From the NCBI GenBank assembly GCA_002454815.1, contig DKJL01000007.1:62001-126000 (forward strand): a stretch of 64,000 nt of DNA, written 5' to 3'. This document shows, piece by piece, positions 50,645 through 61,416 of the stretch (position 1 is the first letter of the stretch; each line of letters starts with the position of its first letter). The translations under genes and the position numbers were made by a program. The stretch is from Flavobacteriales bacterium UBA6693 (GTDB lineage: Bacteria; Bacteroidota; Bacteroidia; Flavobacteriales; Weeksellaceae). Below the pieces are notes generated by a model that saw only the letters and a program-made list of their open reading frames with translations, searched no databases and was not told where the DNA came from.

Positions 50645-51184
50645 ATGCTTAAAGTAGAAGAACTTACTTATAATTATATCAACCGTTTTTGCGATTTCGA
50701 GCACGATCTTGTGCTCACCAATCATTTTCATTCCGACTGGGAAGCGGATATTTTAATCATCAATGCCGAAGGTTGCAGCCATGAAATCGAGATCAAACTG
50801 TCCAAAGCGGATTTCAAAAATGATTTTAAAAAGCAGTATCAGCACCATACTACAAAAGAAAATTTCCTGAAGCACGACAAAATTTCCTGTGGCGATTATC
50901 CCTGCAACCGTTTCAGTTTTTTGCTGCCGCAGGGAATGATCGAGCCCGACAGTATTCCGCTGCATTGCGGTATTATTGAGTTTTACCATAATCCGGATGC
51001 TTGGCAAACTACTTTCGAAGTCGTGCGCGAGCCGAAAGACGTGCACACGGTTGCGTTCTGGACGTTGTTCGATAAAGATCTGATGCTGAAAATGATGGCG
51101 AGAAACCTTTACTTTAAAAAGCTCGAAATGAAAGGAAAATTTGAAGAGCTGATTTTGCCACCGAAGTTTATTCAAAAAAAATAA
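50645..51184 (+). CDS. Putative PD-(D/E)XK nuclease-fold protein (MmcB-like)
   Basis: A 179-residue protein. The segment EADILIINAEGCSHEIEIKL (about residues 33-52), then SKADFKNDFKKQYQHH, has the D-x(n)-ExK arrangement of PD-(D/E)XK nucleases such as MmcB: Asp 35 region, then Glu-Ile-Lys. The rest (FLKHDKISCGDYPCNRFSFL) shows no other known motif. A nuclease role in DNA repair is plausible but not certain. It is 16 nt downstream of the LuxE-like gene. Confidence 0.72.
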   Translation: MLKVEELTYNYINRFCDFEHDLVLTNHFHSDWEADILIINAEGCSHEIEIKLSKADFKNDFKKQYQHHTTKENFLKHDKISCGDYPCNRFSFLLPQGMIEPDSIPLHCGIIEFYHNPDAWQTTFEVVREPKDVHTVAFWTLFDKDLMLKMMARNLYFKKLEMKGKFEELILPPKFIQKK

Positions 51185-51266
51185 CTTTTCTCAGCAATTA
51201 AAAACAGCGCTGTAAATGGTAAAAGCAACGTTCATAAATTCTTATCTTTACTTAAATTTCCCCCGC

Positions 51267-52001
51267 ATGAAGCTGAATAAATTTAAGATCATTATCGGAA
51301 TCGCAGGTTTGTTTGCGTTCGTTTTTATTGGTTTTTTTCTGTATCAGATGACACAAAAAGAATCAGTGAACGCCATAATGATCGTGCTTATGCTGCTGCT
51401 CGGTTTGGTTCTCGGCGGTCTCATCGCTTTTCTTGCTTCAAAAAAACTTGCTGCAGCGCCCGATGTAGTGAGAGAAAGTTCCCACACTATTGCCGAAAGT
51501 ATGCGAAAAGTTTTCAAAGTGGTGACGGCGGAAGGCCACTTTAATGAAATTTATAATTACGAGCAAACCACCAAATTGCTCAACTTTATTCCTTCAAAAA
51601 AGAAAGCACTGGTCATCGTTCATGCGAAAATCCTGATCGGTTACGATTTTGAAAAACTGAAATGGGTACTGAACGAAGAAAACGGGAGTGTGCGTTTGGT
51701 GAGTTTTCCCGAGCCGGAAATCCTGTCGACGGAAACGGATTACAAATATTACAATATTGAGGAGCAGTTTTTCAATCTCTTCAGTAAAGATGATCTGGCG
51801 CAGATTCAACTGAACGGCAAACAGCAGGTGATCGAGGCCGCGAAAAAATCGCGCCTGCCGCAGGTGGCCGCCGAGCAGATGAGAACGCTGCTGACCGAGT
51901 TGCTGGCCGGTAAAAATTTAACCCTGGAAAACGCGTCACTGATTTCGGAACAAAAGAAACTTCCTGCGCCAGAAAAAAATGAGATCACACCATTAAAATA
52001 A
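51267..52001 (+). CDS. DUF4230 membrane-anchored protein
   Basis: A 244-residue protein with two N-terminal membrane helices (FKIIIGIAGLFAFVFIGFFL; NAIMIVLMLLLGLVLGGLIA) and a periplasmic or cytosolic domain of the DUF4230 family: KVFKVVTAEGHFNEIYNYEQ, then KALVIVHAKILIGYDFEKLK. This family appears in many bacteria and has no known function. The ATG at 51267 is preferred; the longer frame adds an unsupported extension. Confidence 0.8.
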   Translation: MKLNKFKIIIGIAGLFAFVFIGFFLYQMTQKESVNAIMIVLMLLLGLVLGGLIAFLASKKLAAAPDVVRESSHTIAESMRKVFKVVTAEGHFNEIYNYEQTTKLLNFIPSKKKALVIVHAKILIGYDFEKLKWVLNEENGSVRLVSFPEPEILSTETDYKYYNIEEQFFNLFSKDDLAQIQLNGKQQVIEAAKKSRLPQVAAEQMRTLLTELLAGKNLTLENASLISEQKKLPAPEKNEITPLK

Positions 52002-52033
52002 ACTTGTATCATTAATATTAAAAATCTACACTT

Positions 52034-54904
52034 ATGAAATACTTTTACAGCTTTCTGTTTGCGCTACTCGTGCCGTTTCTGGCTGTGGCGCAGCAGATAG
52101 TCGGCTATACCGTAAATCCATCTTCGTTTAACGAAAGCGAATCGGTGACGGTCACTTTTACGCTAAATGAAAACAGCTTTGGTGTGAGCACTTCGCACGA
52201 TTTGTACCTTTGGGCGTGGTCCATCGATGCGAACGGTACCAGTGCAGACGCGCCGACCAACGGAACGTGGAATTCTTCTGCGGCTGCGAATAAACTGACG
52301 TATGTTTCAAGTTCAGCGGGGACAGGAACTTACACCTTTACCATGAATACCGTGAAATCCTATTACGGAAACCGGACGAACTCACTCGCCAAAATCGGTA
52401 TGCTCGTAAAAACCAAAAGCGGTAATGTTCAGTCTCAGGATATTGTGCTGAACGTAGGAAAGTTCCAGTTTAATCTTACCAATCCTGTCACCGGAAGTAC
52501 CAATGTTTTGCCTTTGGGAACTGTTTTGACCATTACCGGTACTTCTTCAACGGCGGCTAATTTCGTGGTAAAGGAAAACGGTACGGTGGTTTATAGCAGC
52601 ACGACTGCCGGCACTTCTCTTAACTTTCCATTTACCGTAACAAAAAATGCGAACATTGAAGTAATCGCAACCGCCGTTTCCGACGGTACCGTAGTTTCTA
52701 AAACTTTTAGCGTGGCACTTTCAGCTACGGTGACGTCAGCACCAATTCCTTCCTACATGCGCCAAGGAATCACCTACGATCCCGCCGACCATGCGAAAGT
52801 GGGCTTAGCTTTGTACGCACCCGGAAAATTGTCGGTTCACGTGATTGGAAGTTTTAACAACTGGACCGTGAGCTCTGAATATTTGATGAAACGCGACACT
52901 GCAAATCCTGATTTGTACTGGATTGAAATAAAAAATCTTACGCCTCAGCAAATTTATACCTTCCAGTACCGTACTGCCGACGGCATCCGTGTAGCCGATC
53001 CTTTTTCGGCATTGGTGCTGTCGCCTTATGACGATCCTTACATTAACCAGAGCGCGATGGTTTATCCTGATCTACCGGCTTATCCCGCAGGACAGGATTT
53101 TGAAGTTTCGGTGATTCAAACGGCAAAACCTGCGTATAATTGGACGGTCTCAAATTTTACGAAACCTGCTAAAGATAATTTGATTGTGTATGAATTGCTC
53201 GTACGGGATTTCACGACCGAAAAAACCTGGCAATCTTTAATTGACCGCATTTCTTATTTGAAATCATTGAACATTAACGCGGTAGAGCTAATGCCGGTCA
53301 TGGAATTTGATGGTAACAGTTCCTGGGGTTACAACACGTCATTCCATTTTGCGCTCGACAAAGCTTACGGAACGCCGGAGAAATTTAAGGAATTTATCGA
53401 CGTTTGCCACCAGAACGGAATTGCTGTAATTCTTGACATCGCCCTCAATCATGCCACGGGTCGCAACCCGCTGAACCGCCTCTGGATGAACGATCCCGAT
53501 GGTGATGGTTATGGCGAGCCTGCTGCAGATAATCCGTATTTTAACCAGGTGCCAAAACATACTTATAACGTTTTTAATGATTTCAATCACAGCTCGGCGG
53601 CTACCAAATATTACGTAAAACGTGTTTTAGAACAATGGATTAAGGAATATAAAGTAGACGGTTTCCGTTGGGACCTGACGAAGGGTTTTACCCAAAATTG
53701 CAGTGCCGGTGACGAAGCCTGTACAAACGCCTATCAGCAGGACCGCGTCAACATTCTGCGTGCGTACGCCGACGATCAGTGGAATCTGGATGCAACATCG
53801 TATATTATTTTCGAGCACCTGGGCACTGATTCTGAAGAAGCCCAGTGGGCGAATTACCGTGTCGGTGAAGGCAAAGGCGTGATGATGTGGGATAAAGAAA
53901 CCACTCCTTACAACCAGAATACAATGGGATTTGCGGCGGACAGTAATTTTAACCGTGTGAAATATCAGGTGCACGGTTTTTCCGATAAAAGAGCAATGAG
54001 CTATGGTGAAAGTCACGATGAGGAGCGCCTGATGTACAAGAATCTGACCTATGGCGGTACCAGTACGAACTATAGCACACGGGATCTGGCGAACGCACTG
54101 CAGCGACAGAAAGCTTATGGAGCCGTTTTTCTTACTGTGCCGGGCCCGAAAATGATCTGGCAGTTTGCCGAATTGGGATACGATAAAAGTATTTATACCT
54201 GTGAAGACGGCAGCGTTAATACAGAAAGCGACGCTACCCCCGGCGATTGTAAGCTCTCTCCGAAACCTTCCGCTTTTGGTTTGGCTTATGATACTGAGGC
54301 TGGTCGGACTTCTGTTTATGAAATTTGGGCGAAAATTTTGGAACTTCGACTTTCCAACGATGTGTTTACTACTACAGATTTCACGGTTCAGTCGGGGAAT
54401 TTAATGCCGAAGGTACGACTCTCCAAACCATCTTCTGCCAGCGCTTTGAAAGACGTAGTAATAGTAGCCAATTTTACTCTGGCGGCACAGAATATCACGC
54501 CGGATTTTCCGTATACCGGTAATTGGGTGGACTTAATGGATAATACCGGTTTGCCGGTCTCCAGCACGTCAATGGCAATCAGTATTGAGCCGGGAGGTTT
54601 CCGTATTTTTGGAAATGCACCATCGGCACTTTCGACGGACGATAATGTGGCCGATCGAAATATGATCTCTCTTGCCTTGTTGCAAAATCCGGTTTCCAAT
54701 GGTACTGCGAAAATTAAATTCGCAAATGCAGGAAACGGCAGTTTGGCGATTTATGATCTGACCGGGAAATTGGTAAAAACAATTAACTTAAAAGCCGATT
54801 CTGGCGAAATGGATCTTGATGTTCGCAGTCTAAGTGCCGGAATGTATTTGATCCAGCTGAAAGCTGAAAACGGTGCGGCGGTGACGAAGATGATTATCAG
54901 ATAA
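52034..54904 (+). CDS. Secreted alpha-amylase family glycoside hydrolase with T9SS sorting domain
   Basis: A 956-residue GH13 enzyme. The signal peptide ends near VAVAQQ. An N-terminal SusE-like/E-set region (to about residue 230) precedes a CBM48-like module with HVIGSFNNWTVSSEYLM (about 275-345). The (beta/alpha)8 catalytic domain carries VELMPVMEFDGNSSWGYN, the nucleophile in DGFRWDLTKGF, the acid/base Glu in YIIFEHLG and SHDEERLMY. The last 80 residues form a type A T9SS sorting domain (NPVSNGTAKIKF, LDVRSLSAGMYLIQLK). It likely works at the cell surface on starch or glycogen, after export by the type IX system. Confidence 0.93.
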   Translation: MKYFYSFLFALLVPFLAVAQQIVGYTVNPSSFNESESVTVTFTLNENSFGVSTSHDLYLWAWSIDANGTSADAPTNGTWNSSAAANKLTYVSSSAGTGTYTFTMNTVKSYYGNRTNSLAKIGMLVKTKSGNVQSQDIVLNVGKFQFNLTNPVTGSTNVLPLGTVLTITGTSSTAANFVVKENGTVVYSSTTAGTSLNFPFTVTKNANIEVIATAVSDGTVVSKTFSVALSATVTSAPIPSYMRQGITYDPADHAKVGLALYAPGKLSVHVIGSFNNWTVSSEYLMKRDTANPDLYWIEIKNLTPQQIYTFQYRTADGIRVADPFSALVLSPYDDPYINQSAMVYPDLPAYPAGQDFEVSVIQTAKPAYNWTVSNFTKPAKDNLIVYELLVRDFTTEKTWQSLIDRISYLKSLNINAVELMPVMEFDGNSSWGYNTSFHFALDKAYGTPEKFKEFIDVCHQNGIAVILDIALNHATGRNPLNRLWMNDPDGDGYGEPAADNPYFNQVPKHTYNVFNDFNHSSAATKYYVKRVLEQWIKEYKVDGFRWDLTKGFTQNCSAGDEACTNAYQQDRVNILRAYADDQWNLDATSYIIFEHLGTDSEEAQWANYRVGEGKGVMMWDKETTPYNQNTMGFAADSNFNRVKYQVHGFSDKRAMSYGESHDEERLMYKNLTYGGTSTNYSTRDLANALQRQKAYGAVFLTVPGPKMIWQFAELGYDKSIYTCEDGSVNTESDATPGDCKLSPKPSAFGLAYDTEAGRTSVYEIWAKILELRLSNDVFTTTDFTVQSGNLMPKVRLSKPSSASALKDVVIVANFTLAAQNITPDFPYTGNWVDLMDNTGLPVSSTSMAISIEPGGFRIFGNAPSALSTDDNVADRNMISLALLQNPVSNGTAKIKFANAGNGSLAIYDLTGKLVKTINLKADSGEMDLDVRSLSAGMYLIQLKAENGAAVTKMIIR

Positions 54905-54925
54905 ATAATAAAAATTTTAAAAATG

Positions 54926-54960
54926 AGTCGGCTCCCGAAAATAAGAGCCGACTTTTTTTT
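54926..54960 (+). terminator. Terminator of the amylase gene
   Basis: AGTCGGCTC (54926-54934) and GAGCCGACT (54945-54953) form a perfect 9-bp stem, followed by eight T. Confidence 0.9.
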
Positions 54961-54999
54961 GTTGATTGGCAGAATGGCCATTTATTACAGGTGAGATAT

Positions 55000-56190
55000 T
55001 TACTCGCTGTTTTTTACATAATCGGCCAGGACCTTCTGCTGCTGCTCATTTCCGAATTGGACCAGCCTGGCGTATTTCTCCGGATTCGAAAGGGTATAGA
55101 TCTTTTGGGAAAAACGGTTTGCCAACAAAATAAACTTTGGAAATGCGCGGTAGAGTGGTGATGGTTTCGGAATGTTCAGACGCTGCACTACCTCGGCATC
55201 CAATAGAAACCAGTTCATGCTGTCGTGTAATTTCAGCAAGATCCGCCGGCGAAATAACTGCTTATAAATCGTATTTTCCAGGTTTTCGTTGCGCAGCGCC
55301 AAGGCGAGTTCAGCCGAATCTGCGTCGCCTTTAGCCTGGGTTGCCGACCACCAATAAAACTGTTCTACCGCCTGAGCACGGGTATCCGGCAGAACAGACG
55401 CCGGAATGCCCAACAGATAACCGACATATTTCCAGAGATGGAAAAGTCCGCGTTCTTCCGTTTCTGAAATGCGAATTCCAAGCTTTCGCAAACCCTGCAT
55501 AAAAACGAGCGAAAAACCGGTATACGTAGCGATCATGTCCCACAGATTAATGGGCTCGCCCCAATTTTCGTAATCCCAGTGCTGATCATCTTTTTTAATT
55601 TTTAACCGCGCATAGGAATGCATGAGACGTGTCCGTACAATCAGTTCGAAAGCCTTGGACTGAGGACGAAGCGCATCGGTGCGCGTCACGGAAATCCAAA
55701 ACTCCAACGTATCTTTTAGTCTTTTTACGGCGCCCCGCTTGAAGGCTTGCGTATGAATCAGGGGTTTGTTGAGGTAAGCAAAATCATAACCGCCCATCAG
55801 TGAGAAATCCCGAAGGATCATTAATGCATTGGCACCCGCGCGCATGCAGAGTGAAGCACCAAAATTTGCCAGGCGTTCATCAAACCATTGTGGTCGGTTA
55901 TTAAGCTGTGCGGAAAGTTGTGAGAGCGCCGGATGCGGACTTTCGTCTTTGCCCTTGTTTGCCCGCAAAATATAATGATCAATCATTGCTGAAGCTTCCT
56001 TATAGGGAAGTTTCACATAAGTTTCTTCTACCACGGCGTCACCAAGTTCGTCGACTTGATGAAAAAGCGGAGCGTAGCGGTGAAAAGTTGCTTCGTCAAG
56101 ATCAGTCTGGGACCAATCGAGCAATTCTTTGCCATTGCCGGTTTGCCAGAAATTTTTGAAATGTGCAGCGTTAATAAATTGCGGTCTCAT
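55000..56190 (-). CDS. Oxygenase MpaB family protein (DUF2236-like)
   Basis: A 396-residue, mainly alpha-helical protein. The family hallmarks are ASLCMRAGANALMILRDFSL near the start, FKRGAVKRLKDTLEFWISVT, the RTRLMHSYARLKIKKDDQHW block with potential haem or metal-binding histidines, and GLFHLWKYVGYLLGIP. MpaB-type proteins oxidise or cleave polyprenyl-like substrates, but the bacterial members are largely uncharacterised. It is convergent with the amylase and separated from gap by repeat copy F. Confidence 0.82.
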   Translation of the reverse strand: MRPQFINAAHFKNFWQTGNGKELLDWSQTDLDEATFHRYAPLFHQVDELGDAVVEETYVKLPYKEASAMIDHYILRANKGKDESPHPALSQLSAQLNNRPQWFDERLANFGASLCMRAGANALMILRDFSLMGGYDFAYLNKPLIHTQAFKRGAVKRLKDTLEFWISVTRTDALRPQSKAFELIVRTRLMHSYARLKIKKDDQHWDYENWGEPINLWDMIATYTGFSLVFMQGLRKLGIRISETEERGLFHLWKYVGYLLGIPASVLPDTRAQAVEQFYWWSATQAKGDADSAELALALRNENLENTIYKQLFRRRILLKLHDSMNWFLLDAEVVQRLNIPKPSPLYRAFPKFILLANRFSQKIYTLSNPEKYARLVQFGNEQQQKVLADYVKNSE

Positions 56191-56225
56191 GGTGGATATT
56201 TAAGTGTTGCAGTTGAGCAAGTTCT

Positions 56226-56358
56226 GCGCCGAGGTTGGGTGTTGGCGCTGCACCGCGATAGGGATTGCAGTGGAAATCCCCGCCGCGGCGGGATTGCTGC
56301 GGAAAGCCCGGTCCCGAAGCGGCTGCCATGGCATGGCGAGGGGATCGCCCAAAAAAAA
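56226..56358 (-). repeat. GC-rich intergenic repeat, copy F
   Basis: On the minus strand it starts TTTTTTTTGGGCGATCCCC directly after the gap terminator stem. It then has GGGCTTTCCGCAGCAATCCC and GGGGATTTCCACTGCAATCC, again the TTTCC..GCAATCC direct pair. Confidence 0.7.
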
Positions 56359-56385
56359 CCTTCCGCAAAAAACGAAAGGTTGAAT
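56350..56385 (-). terminator. Terminator of gap
   Basis: On the minus strand AACCTTTCG (56381-56373) and CGGAAGGTT (56365-56357) pair with one G-U. The following T-tract runs directly into repeat copy F. Confidence 0.8.
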
Positions 56386-56405
56386 TTTCTAAACGAAATA
56401 AGACA

Positions 56406-57443
<1,038 letters not shown>

Positions 57444-58430
57444 TTAAATGGCCAGGATTTCCGAAATCTTAAGCAGTTCCTGATCGACTTCGTTGCGTTT
57501 TCTGGTTGCCTCGTCGATTGGCGTATAGATGAGTCGGTTGCTCTGCATACCCGCCATTACGTTGTTTTGGCCTTCCATCAGTCCGACCACGGCACCATAG
57601 CCGAGTCTGCTGGCCAACACGCGGTCCGCGCAACTGGGTGATCCGCCCCGTTGGATGTGTCCCAACACCGCTACACGGATATCATAATCGGGAAAGCCAG
57701 CCTGTGTGGCTTTGGCGATATCATAAATACTGCCCAGCTTTTCTCCTTCTGCCACCACCACGATGCTGGAAGATTTGCCTGCTTTTTCAGCGCGCTCAAA
57801 AGTTTCAAAAAGCTCTTCAATGCTGTCTTTGCGTTCCGGGATGAGGATGTCGATGGCGCCGGTGGCCAGGCCACTGTTAAGCGCGATAAAACCTGCATCG
57901 CGTCCCATCACTTCTACAAAGAAAACCCGGTTGTGGGAAGTAGCGGTGTCCCGTATTTTGTCGATGGCCTCCATGGCCGTGTTGAGTGCGGTGTCGTAAC
58001 CGATGGTATTATCAGTGCCGAAAATATCATTATCTACCGTTGCGGGTACGCCGATTACTTTGAGTCCGTATTCTTCACAGAAGGCTTTTGCTCCTTTAAA
58101 AGTACCGTCGCCACCGATACAGACGACACCGTCGATGTCGTTTTTCCGGCAGTTTTCAAAGGCTTTTTGCCGGCCTTCTTTTGTTTTGAATTCCAGCGAG
58201 CGGGCGGATTTCAGGATAGTGCCGCCGGCGTTGATGATGTGTTTTACCGAGCGTGGCCCGAGTTTTTGAAAATTACCGTGGATCAGTCCGTTAAAGCCCT
58301 CGCGAACACCGAAGCATTCGATCCCAAAATGGCTTGCGGTGCGCACTACGGCGCGCAGAGCGGCATTCATGCCCGGCGCGTCTCCGCCTGAAGTCAGAAC
58401 TACAATTTTTTTCACCGCGCTGTCTTTCAT
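57444..58430 (-). CDS. pfkA: ATP-dependent 6-phosphofructokinase
   Basis: A 328-residue glycolytic kinase. The ATP-binding GGDGT at about residue 105 (GGDGTFKGAKAF) marks the ATP-dependent form; PPi-dependent enzymes carry GGDD here. Substrate residues are seen in PATVDNDIFGTDNTIGYDTA, the MGRDAGF loop and HIQRGGSPSCADRVL. The N-terminal VVLTSGGDAPGMNAALRAVV is canonical. It is first in the pfkA-gap operon. Confidence 0.97.
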   Translation of the reverse strand: MKDSAVKKIVVLTSGGDAPGMNAALRAVVRTASHFGIECFGVREGFNGLIHGNFQKLGPRSVKHIINAGGTILKSARSLEFKTKEGRQKAFENCRKNDIDGVVCIGGDGTFKGAKAFCEEYGLKVIGVPATVDNDIFGTDNTIGYDTALNTAMEAIDKIRDTATSHNRVFFVEVMGRDAGFIALNSGLATGAIDILIPERKDSIEELFETFERAEKAGKSSSIVVVAEGEKLGSIYDIAKATQAGFPDYDIRVAVLGHIQRGGSPSCADRVLASRLGYGAVVGLMEGQNNVMAGMQSNRLIYTPIDEATRKRNEVDQELLKISEILAI

Positions 58431-58590
58431 AGAAAAAAAATTTCAGCACAAATTTACGAAAAATCAGGCAAATAATGCAGCTGCGAGGCGGAAGATTGCG
58501 CAAGGCCGGCTCCTGCCGCGTTATATTGAGTGCAGGACAATGGAACAAGTCGCCCCGGGCGGTTGATAAAATATTTGTATTTTCGCGATT

Positions 58591-58950
58591 ATGGTCCCTA
58601 CGAAAAACAAACAGAAGATTCTTGCAGCGCCTGTACTTGCGTTGTATTTGTTTGTGGCGCTGTTCTCGCAAAACTTCCATGAGCACAAGCGTAGCGAGTT
58701 GTTTGGTGATTTTAAATATCAGCAGACAAAAAAAGTATTTTCGTCAGAGAGCTCTGTTGTTTCGTACAGCGACTGTCTTTCCTGCCACGTTCTGCATGAG
58801 GGAAAACATTTATCGTTTACCTCTTTTCAATGCTCTTTATTTTTCGCTGAAAAAAGTGAGCAAGTAATTGTTTTCGCTGAAGACTTTCTTTACCGAATTC
58901 CTCTCTTTAATACTGCTGTTCGGGGGCCGCCGGCAATTTCATTTCTTTAA
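58591..58950 (+). CDS. Small protein with CLSC motif upstream of the TonB receptor
   Basis: A 119-residue protein with an N-terminal hydrophobic helix (ILAAPVLALYLFVALFSQNF). A Cys-x-x-Cys site follows, SDCLSCHVLHEGKH, next to several His (HEHKRSE before it, HLSFTS after). No family is known to me. The layout of short membrane-anchored protein, TonB receptor and lipoprotein is common in Chryseobacterium. The Cys/His pattern suggests metal or haem handling. It starts on ATG at 58591. Confidence 0.65.
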   Translation: MVPTKNKQKILAAPVLALYLFVALFSQNFHEHKRSELFGDFKYQQTKKVFSSESSVVSYSDCLSCHVLHEGKHLSFTSFQCSLFFAEKSEQVIVFAEDFLYRIPLFNTAVRGPPAISFL

Positions 58951-59019
58951 TTTTAAATTCAGTCAGAGCGCATTTTCTGTGTTCTCTTACTGTGTTGTTT
59001 TACCTTTATCTTTAATTAA

Positions 59020-61404
59020 ATGAAATTTACCTTAAATATCATTGCAATTCTGTTTGGATTGCTTTTCGTTAATGCTCAGAACTCCTTCACGGTTTCAGGA
59101 AAAGTGCTAGATTATCATGATCGCGTTCCGCTGAAAAATGCGAAAATACAAATAGGAAACAGAACAGTTTCGTCGGATGCAGCCGGGCTTTTCAGCGTTT
59201 CTGACATTTCCGCCGGTCCACATGGTCTTCTGGCGACCCACCCGGATTGTGAGCCTTTCTCGACAAATATTAAAGTCGACAAAAATCTTGATCTTACCAT
59301 TCAGCTGGAACATCACATTACTGAGATTGAAACTGTCACTCTTCACGCGCCGCACAAAGCGGCGAATTCCCTGATCATCAAAACACTGGACCGCACGGCG
59401 ATCGACCGGAATTCCACCGAAAATCTGGGCAATATTTTGCAGGAACTTTCCGGTGTCGGTACCTTGAAAACGGGCAATAATATTGCGAAACCGATTATCC
59501 ACGGATTGTACGGCAGTCGCGTTCCCATTATCAGCAACGGCGTGCGGATGGCAGAACAGGAGTGGGGTGCCGAGCACGCGCCTAACATTGATGTGGACCA
59601 ATTCGAACACGTTGATGTCGTTAAAGGCGCTTCGACTTTAAAATACGGCAGCGATGCCATTGGAGGTGTAGTTGTGCTCGAAGCGGAAGTTTTTAAAAAA
59701 CGGGATACTCTGCAGGGAAGCGTAAATCTTACGGGAATTTCGAACGGGCGCGGTGCCGGCACTTCGATACATTTATTGAAAACCTGGGAAAATGGCTGGG
59801 CGATAAAAACCACGGGAGGCTTCAAAAAGCATGGTGACCTGCAGACGCCGAAGTATGGCTTGATGAATACCGGAGTACAGAATAATTCGTTCGGATTTAC
59901 CATTCAGAAAAATTCTTTTATGGAAGGAATTTCGTTTGATTATACCGTCACGGATCAGGAAATCGGTATTTACCGCGGATCTGATTTGGGTAATCTGGAA
60001 GATTTTTACAAAGCGCTGACGACTTCGGAGCCCATTTACCAGCGGCGGTTTTCATACGAGATCGGCAATCCGAAGCAGCAGGTGCAACATCATATTGCGA
60101 AAATTTCCGCTTTTAAACGACTGGAGAATTGGGGCAAAATTTCTTTTGATTATAATTTTCAGTATAATCATCGGAAAGAATTTGACGTGCGGCGGGGTGA
60201 TCTGGCGCAAATCCCATCGCTGGACCTGGAACTTTATACCAATCAGATAAAGATCAATGATTTACTGGAACGGCAGTTCTGGAGTCTCGAGACGGGCGCT
60301 GATCTGAAATATCAGTTTAATTACAGTACACCGGAAACCCAGGCGCGACGTCTGGTGCCCAATTATGAACAGTACGCAGCAGGAATTTATTCGGTTTTCA
60401 AATATAAATTCAACAATACGGTAAATGCTGAAGCCGGTGCGCGGTATGATTTTACACGATACGATGTGAAAAAATGGTACGACCTCAGTGACTGGGAACG
60501 TCTTTACACCGCCGATTTTTCGCAATATTATGAAAAAACCGATGGCAACCGGGTTTTTACCAATCCCGAACTTAATTACAATAATTTCGCGTTTAATGCA
60601 GGTTTGAATTTCAAGCCGGTGAAAGGGCTGGAAGTGAAAATCAATTACGCTAAGGTAGGCCGAACTCCTAATATTGCTGAACTTTTCGCCGATGGTCTGC
60701 ATCATTCAGCGGCCATTATCGAAATTGGAAATATGGGAATCAAGAGTGAGGATGGGCATCAGTTTAATTTTAACGTGGATGCTAAGCTCAACGTACTGAG
60801 CGGCGCAAGAATTACCGTAAATCCTTATCTTTTCCTGACGAAGAACTTTATTACTCAGGTTCCGACAGGAATTCAGAACACGATTCGCGGCGTATTTCCG
60901 GTTTGGTCGTTCCGGCAGATAGACGCGAAAATGTTCGGGTTTGATGCGGATGCGCAGGTCAGTTTTACAGATAACCTCACCTATAGCGGAACCTTTTCGT
61001 ATGTTTATGGACAAAACCGAACGCATAACGAGCCACTGATTTTAATGGTTCCGACCAATTTTATGAACAGCCTCGAGTATAAAAACGCGGATTTTAGCAA
61101 CTTCTATTTTAAAATTCAGCAACAGACGTTTTTGCAGCAAAAGCGCTATCCGGTTTACAACCCCGAAATTCAGATTTTCGCAAACGGCGAAGCGACATCC
61201 AAAATACTGGATCTTTCCACGCCGCCGCCCGCATATACCCTTTGGACGGTTCAAACGGGATTGCAGTTTAACCGTCATTTCAGCGCCGGTCTGCAGGTAA
61301 CCAATTTGTTCAATACTACTTATCGGGATTACCTGAACCGGCTGCGTTTTTTTTCCGATGAGATGGGAAGAAATGTAACCGTAAACATTAAATATAACTT
61401 TTAA
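59020..61404 (+). CDS. TonB-dependent outer-membrane receptor
   Basis: A 794-residue receptor. After a signal peptide (LFVNAQN) comes a carboxypeptidase-like domain (about 25-105; SGKVLDYHDRVPLKNAKIQI). The plug (about 120-230) includes RTAIDRNSTENLGNILQELSG, PIIHGLYGSRVPIISNGVRM and EHVDVVKGASTLKYGSDAIG. The 22-strand barrel ends with RLRFFSDEMGRNVTVNIKYNF, the C-terminal aromatic. The plug loop motif QEWGAEHAPNIDVDQFEHVD resembles metal-type receptors. The substrate is not certain; zinc or copper is a guess from the neighbours. It is in a unit with the next lipoprotein gene (12-nt gap). Confidence 0.9.
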   Translation: MKFTLNIIAILFGLLFVNAQNSFTVSGKVLDYHDRVPLKNAKIQIGNRTVSSDAAGLFSVSDISAGPHGLLATHPDCEPFSTNIKVDKNLDLTIQLEHHITEIETVTLHAPHKAANSLIIKTLDRTAIDRNSTENLGNILQELSGVGTLKTGNNIAKPIIHGLYGSRVPIISNGVRMAEQEWGAEHAPNIDVDQFEHVDVVKGASTLKYGSDAIGGVVVLEAEVFKKRDTLQGSVNLTGISNGRGAGTSIHLLKTWENGWAIKTTGGFKKHGDLQTPKYGLMNTGVQNNSFGFTIQKNSFMEGISFDYTVTDQEIGIYRGSDLGNLEDFYKALTTSEPIYQRRFSYEIGNPKQQVQHHIAKISAFKRLENWGKISFDYNFQYNHRKEFDVRRGDLAQIPSLDLELYTNQIKINDLLERQFWSLETGADLKYQFNYSTPETQARRLVPNYEQYAAGIYSVFKYKFNNTVNAEAGARYDFTRYDVKKWYDLSDWERLYTADFSQYYEKTDGNRVFTNPELNYNNFAFNAGLNFKPVKGLEVKINYAKVGRTPNIAELFADGLHHSAAIIEIGNMGIKSEDGHQFNFNVDAKLNVLSGARITVNPYLFLTKNFITQVPTGIQNTIRGVFPVWSFRQIDAKMFGFDADAQVSFTDNLTYSGTFSYVYGQNRTHNEPLILMVPTNFMNSLEYKNADFSNFYFKIQQQTFLQQKRYPVYNPEIQIFANGEATSKILDLSTPPPAYTLWTVQTGLQFNRHFSAGLQVTNLFNTTYRDYLNRLRFFSDEMGRNVTVNIKYNF

Positions 61405-61416
61405 TCATTTAAAAAA

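Noticed and set aside
58480..58560. Further copy of the GC-rich repeat before the CLSC gene
   Set aside because: The block is GC-rich (GGCCGGCTCCTGCCGCG, CGCCCCGGGCGG) but lacks the T-run/GGGCG end and the paired TTTCC..GCAATCC motifs.
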